Source: Nitrosospira sp. (GTDB lineage: Bacteria > Pseudomonadota > Gammaproteobacteria > Burkholderiales > Nitrosomonadaceae). Taken from it: DNA of 40,288 nucleotides. The stretch is from positions 1 to 40,288 of the forward strand of contig JACDSH010000043.1 of assembly GCA_013450215.1 (NCBI GenBank). The letters are read 5' to 3'. Shown here one piece after another: positions 37,713 to 40,288 of the stretch. Numbering within the stretch: position 1 is the stretch's first letter; every line of letters begins with the position of its first letter. A program made the position numbers and the translations under genes. Under the pieces are notes generated by a model. It saw nothing but the letters and a program-made list of their open reading frames with translations. It made no database searches and was not told the DNA's origin.

Positions 37713-38513
37713 ATGAATAGCACTCCCAGTCTCCTGATACGAGTCTTCCGCGCAACTCGATTATTTCTGCATGTCCTTTCCGGACTCATTCAGTCCGCCA
37801 TATATCCACATCTCAGTCAGCCCACGCAGAAGAGAATGGCGCAGAAATGGTCATCCGGTCTGCTCGCGATACTCTGTATCAGATTACGCTGTGGCGGGAC
37901 GCCACCACCCATCTCGGTCCTGCGAGTGATGCTAGCAGCCAATCATGTCTCGTGGCTGGACGTGTATGCCCTCATCTCGTTGTGTCCTACTCGCTTCGTT
38001 GCTAAGTCTGAGATTCGCAATTGGCCTCTACTTGGATGGCTAAGTCAAAATGCGGGCACGTTATTCATTGAACGCACAAAGCGCAGCGACACTGCTCGTA
38101 TCAATAAAGATATCAATAATGCCCTGACTATTGGGGATCGAGTTGCAGTATTCCCGGAAGGTACCACCAGTGACGGTACCGAATTGCGGCATTTTCATGC
38201 TTCATTATTACAACCGGCAGTGATTGAAGAGACTTGGTTATACCCTGTCGCGATCCGTTATCATGATTCGACAGGGCAGATCAGTCAGGCGGCTGCCTTC
38301 GTTGAGGTCTCCCTGCTGGGCTCGCTTCAACAAATATTACGACAGCCTTGGATTGAAGTGGAATTGATCTTTTCTGATCCAGTCAATAGCATCGGGAAAA
38401 ATCGACGGGAACTGGCCCGCTTCGCTGAACATGCTATCGCCACCGCGTTATCCCTGCCGGTGCCTCACAAGCGACCTGAAAAACTTCCCGGTCTTCCAAC
38501 CGAACAGCTGTAA
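37713..38513 (+). CDS. plsC: 1-acyl-sn-glycerol-3-phosphate acyltransferase
   Basis: PlsC makes phosphatidic acid from lysophosphatidic acid at the inner membrane. The HX4D motif is at residues 78-83 (NHVSWLD), and the glycerophosphate-binding FPEGTTSDG begins at 147. A hydrophobic N-terminal stretch (LFLHVLSGLIQSAIY) should anchor it. The last 80 bases overlap the 3' end of apaH on the other strand. Confidence 0.94.
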   Translation: MNSTPSLLIRVFRATRLFLHVLSGLIQSAIYPHLSQPTQKRMAQKWSSGLLAILCIRLRCGGTPPPISVLRVMLAANHVSWLDVYALISLCPTRFVAKSEIRNWPLLGWLSQNAGTLFIERTKRSDTARINKDINNALTIGDRVAVFPEGTTSDGTELRHFHASLLQPAVIEETWLYPVAIRYHDSTGQISQAAAFVEVSLLGSLQQILRQPWIEVELIFSDPVNSIGKNRRELARFAEHAIATALSLPVPHKRPEKLPGLPTEQL

Positions 38514-39261
38514 GACTCCCTCCCCACAGACAGCCTGTATCCAGCGCAATAAGGTTGTCCCTTATCTGCAAACCCAATGCCGACCAGTGGCCACAAATGA
38601 CAGTAAAATTCTGGCTAGCCCGGTGCGGCATTTCAAACCATGGAAGATAGCCGGTCGGAATATCCTTCAACTGACCCTTGAACGCAAAATTCATTCTCCC
38701 ATCAGAGCTGGATACGCGCATACGAGTCATGGCATTGGTGACTACCCTCAAACGATTATATCCGGTCAGGCTGTCATCCCAACGATCAGGCTGATTGCCG
38801 TACATATGTGAGAGAAACTCATGAAATTTACTACCACGTAAAGCTGACTCAACCTCCTTAGCGAGCATTTCAGCCTGCGCTATACTCCATGATGGCAGCA
38901 GACCGGCATGCACCATGACAGAGTTATTCTCCACATACATCAGCCTCTGTTGCCGCAACCAGTGGAGTAGATCATCCCGGTCAGGGGCATTCAATATATC
39001 GTGAAATGTGTCGCTACCATACGGCTTTGCATAACCTCCTGCAACCATGAGCAGATGTAAATCGTGATTTCCCAGCACCATGACGACCGAATCGCCTAAT
39101 GACTTGACGAAACGCAACAGAGTTAAAGACTCTGGTCCACGATTGACGACATCCCCCACCAACCACAGCCTATCTGCCACAGCATCAAAAGTAAGCATGT
39201 CAAGAAGCTGTCTGAACTCTTTATAACAGCCCTGCAAGTCACCGATTGCGTAAGTAGCCAT
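38434..39261 (-). CDS. apaH: Symmetrical bis(5'-nucleosyl)-tetraphosphatase (ApaH)
   Basis: This 275-residue calcineurin-like phosphoesterase cleaves Ap4A to two ADP. The metal motifs are GDLQGC (residues 7-12), GDVVNRGPES and GNHDLHLL. LDTGCLWGGSLTAVRLEDRE near the C terminus is the ApaH end signature. Its last 26 codons run antisense to plsC. Confidence 0.95.
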   Translation of the reverse strand: MATYAIGDLQGCYKEFRQLLDMLTFDAVADRLWLVGDVVNRGPESLTLLRFVKSLGDSVVMVLGNHDLHLLMVAGGYAKPYGSDTFHDILNAPDRDDLLHWLRQQRLMYVENNSVMVHAGLLPSWSIAQAEMLAKEVESALRGSKFHEFLSHMYGNQPDRWDDSLTGYNRLRVVTNAMTRMRVSSSDGRMNFAFKGQLKDIPTGYLPWFEMPHRASQNFTVICGHWSALGLQIRDNLIALDTGCLWGGSLTAVRLEDREVFQVACEAPAGITRWR

Positions 39262-39290
39262 ATGGGGAATAAAAGAGGTAGCGTCAGACC

Positions 39291-39324
39291 TTACAAAAAA
39301 TAAAGGGCGGCTCCGGGCCGCCCC
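39291..39324 (-). terminator. Intrinsic terminator of the membrane cytochrome c gene
   Basis: Read leftward, GGGCGGC (39317-39323 on the minus strand) pairs with GCCGCCC (39305-39311) over a five-base loop and is followed by TTTATTTTTT. It lies 27 bases after the stop of the cytochrome gene at 39351 and before the apaH start, so the two minus-strand genes are separate transcripts. Confidence 0.8.
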
Positions 39325-39350
39325 TACATTGACCTAGATGTCACTACAAA

Positions 39351-39890
39351 TCATCTCGCCTGACTCAACATGTAGTCCACCACCGCCTTGACATCATCAT
39401 CGGACAGGCTAGCATTGCCACCCTTAGCAGGCATCGCATTCTTACCTTTGATTGCGCTGGCATAGAGCACTCCAATGCCGCTCTTGATTCGCAAGGCCCA
39501 TGCTGCCTTGTCACCCTGCTTAGGTGCACCCGCTGCCCCGCTTATGTGACACGCAGCACAACTAGCGTTATAGATTTCCTGGATCTTGTCTGCACCACTA
39601 GCAGCCGGGGTAGACGCTACTGATGCTATCTGAACAATTCCCGATCCCGAGTTCGCATCAGTTGGCGGCAAATCACTTGCCATCACCAACTCACCCACAG
39701 GCTTCAATCGTTTGGCTACTGACTCATCGGTCAAGGTGGGGTCATTTTTATCAACTGAAATACCGCCCGTGGCGTACTGTGCCAGCATCACGACAATCGC
39801 GATTGGGAACACAATAGCTAGCAGTAGAACTGTAATTAATTGTTTCGGCGTCTTGATTCCGCCGGAATCTTCTTCAGTATCGCTCACCAT
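39351..39890 (-). CDS. Membrane-anchored cytochrome c5-like protein
   Basis: This 179-residue protein has one N-terminal transmembrane helix (LITVLLLAIVFPIAIVVML, about residues 18-36), a linker rich in Ala, Ser and Pro, and a C-terminal class I haem domain with CAACH. The probable axial Met is in KNAMPAKGG, and DDDVKAVVDYML is the C-terminal helix typical of cytochrome c5/c555. The haem domain should face the periplasm. The ATG at 39890 (MVSDTEED) is chosen because the longer frame to 39956 adds an unlikely hydrophobic tail. It ends at an intrinsic terminator. Confidence 0.92.
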   Translation of the reverse strand: MVSDTEEDSGGIKTPKQLITVLLLAIVFPIAIVVMLAQYATGGISVDKNDPTLTDESVAKRLKPVGELVMASDLPPTDANSGSGIVQIASVASTPAASGADKIQEIYNASCAACHISGAAGAPKQGDKAAWALRIKSGIGVLYASAIKGKNAMPAKGGNASLSDDDVKAVVDYMLSQAR

Positions 39891-39961
39891 ATCTACCCAT
39901 AAAAAAACGGTTAATTGTATATCTTCAGATTCTATGATGCAAAAATAAGCACCCAACTGCG

Positions 39962-39991
39962 TTGGACGGACGCCACAAAAAAAGCTATCCT
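39962..39991 (+). promoter_or_regulatory. Candidate promoter of tRNA-Arg
   Basis: TTGGAC (39962-39967) and TATCCT (39986-39991) are 18 bases apart, followed by the G+C-rich AGCGCCCG, a discriminator of the kind seen at stringently controlled tRNA promoters. The predicted start is about 45 bases before the tRNA. Confidence 0.4.
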
Positions 39992-40043
39992 AGCGCCCGT
40001 TGCAGCACCAGGCTCTGTAATTAAGTCTGGTACTACTCCATTT

Positions 40044-40120
40044 GCGCCCATAGCTCAGCTGGATAGAGTACCGCCCTCCGAAGGCGGGGGTCACACGTTC
40101 GAATCGTGTTGGGCGCACCA
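40044..40120 (+). tRNA. tRNA-Arg (anticodon CCG)
   Basis: A 77-base cloverleaf including an encoded CCA. The acceptor GCGCCCA pairs with TGGGCGC; the D arm contains AGCTCAGCTGGATAGAGTA; the anticodon stem CCGCC/GGCGG encloses the loop CTCCGAA, giving anticodon CCG for CGG codons; the T arm contains GTTCGAATC. Confidence 0.96.
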
Positions 40121-40233
40121 AGACTCTAACCAGCGATTACTCCGGGCCCTCATCAACCCCATCACCGCCCGAGACTACCTGACTTTAAAAACTTTAAAGC
40201 CCTGTACGCACAGCCCCTTCAACCAACCTATCC

Positions 40234-40288
40234 TGGTAGGCGCGATTGGACTCGAACCAACGACCCCCACCATGTCAAGGTGGTGCTC
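40234..40288 (-). tRNA. tRNA-Val (anticodon GAC), 5' part beyond the window
   Basis: The last 55 bases, read leftward, give the 3' part of a tRNA: anticodon stem CCACC/GGTGG with loop TTGACAT (anticodon GAC, valine), T arm with GGTTCGAGTCC, acceptor strand CGCGCCT, discriminator A and encoded CCA. The D arm and the 5' acceptor strand are cut off by the window edge. Confidence 0.93.

Noticed and set aside
38431-38811. Plus-strand open frame of 126 codons
   Set aside because: It lies antisense to the well-supported apaH and partly inside plsC; its sequence shows no family.
40183-40199. CTTTAAA/TTTAAAG hairpin between the two tRNA genes as a bidirectional terminator
   Set aside because: The stem is almost all A-T pairs and lacks a T tract on either side.
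1-40288. Mobile elements, CRISPR arrays, prophage or integrase
   Set aside because: No regular spaced repeats, transposase, integrase or phage proteins are seen; the tRNA genes at the right end show no attached integrase in the window.

Overview
The window is a chromosomal segment of a betaproteobacterium, roughly half G+C by eye. I infer this from gene order and protein style: yqgE-ruvX-pyrR-pyrB-pyrX; the gshA-gshB-EIIA(Man)-HPr-EI block with no sugar permease; metX/metW; a beta-type glutamate-cysteine ligase; and a two-subunit glycine decarboxylase behind a tandem glycine riboswitch. A member of the Nitrosomonadales/Gallionellales is my best guess, but it is not proven. No phage, transposase, CRISPR array or rRNA is visible.

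Layout. 1-3860 (+): yqgE, ruvX and the pyrimidine genes pyrR, pyrB and pyrX, tightly packed behind a promoter at 17-45. 3930-8518 (+): oligopeptidase A, thioredoxin, Rho and ribosomal protein L31, closed by an intrinsic terminator. 8542-10011 (+): a lipoprotein M48 metalloprotease. 10018-13113 (-): a remnant of class I fructose-bisphosphate aldolase, a glycerophosphodiester phosphodiesterase, a DUF3025 protein and an MFS transporter. 13268-17310 (+): inorganic pyrophosphatase, a DASS anion transporter, a GNAT acetyltransferase, a small unknown protein, a cupin and the C-terminal remnant of a heavy-metal RND pump. 17312-18860 (-): a c-type cytochrome and pyrE. 18881-21042 (+): exonuclease III and AmpG. 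21057-28376 (-): a run read as gshA, gshB, EIIA, HPr, EI, metX, hugZ, metW. 28621-35938 (+): a KefB-type antiporter, then the riboswitch-controlled gcvT-gcvH-gcvPA-tpx-gcvPB cluster. 36275-38513 (+): a PfkB sugar/nucleoside kinase, a dead glycine-zipper lipoprotein gene and plsC. 38434-39890 (-): apaH, overlapping the 3' end of plsC, and a membrane-anchored cytochrome c. The window ends with tRNA-Arg(CCG) and a partial tRNA-Val(GAC).

How it works together. The contents are mostly housekeeping: pyrimidine synthesis (PyrR, PyrB, the structural partner PyrX, and PyrE elsewhere in the window), one-carbon metabolism (glycine cleavage), methionine synthesis (MetX/MetW) and glutathione synthesis with a divergently placed KefB-type antiporter whose relatives are gated by glutathione. 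A regulatory-type phosphotransferase chain and thiol redox defence (TrxA, Tpx) complete the set.

The most informative anomalies are three dead genes in different states of decay: an aldolase with its middle deleted, a lipoprotein with a lost start, five stops and a frameshift, and an RND pump tail. Others are a first glycine aptamer carrying an extra hairpin, tpx lodged inside the glycine-cleavage cluster, and an 80-bp antisense overlap between plsC and apaH. I found no convincing wholly new biological system.
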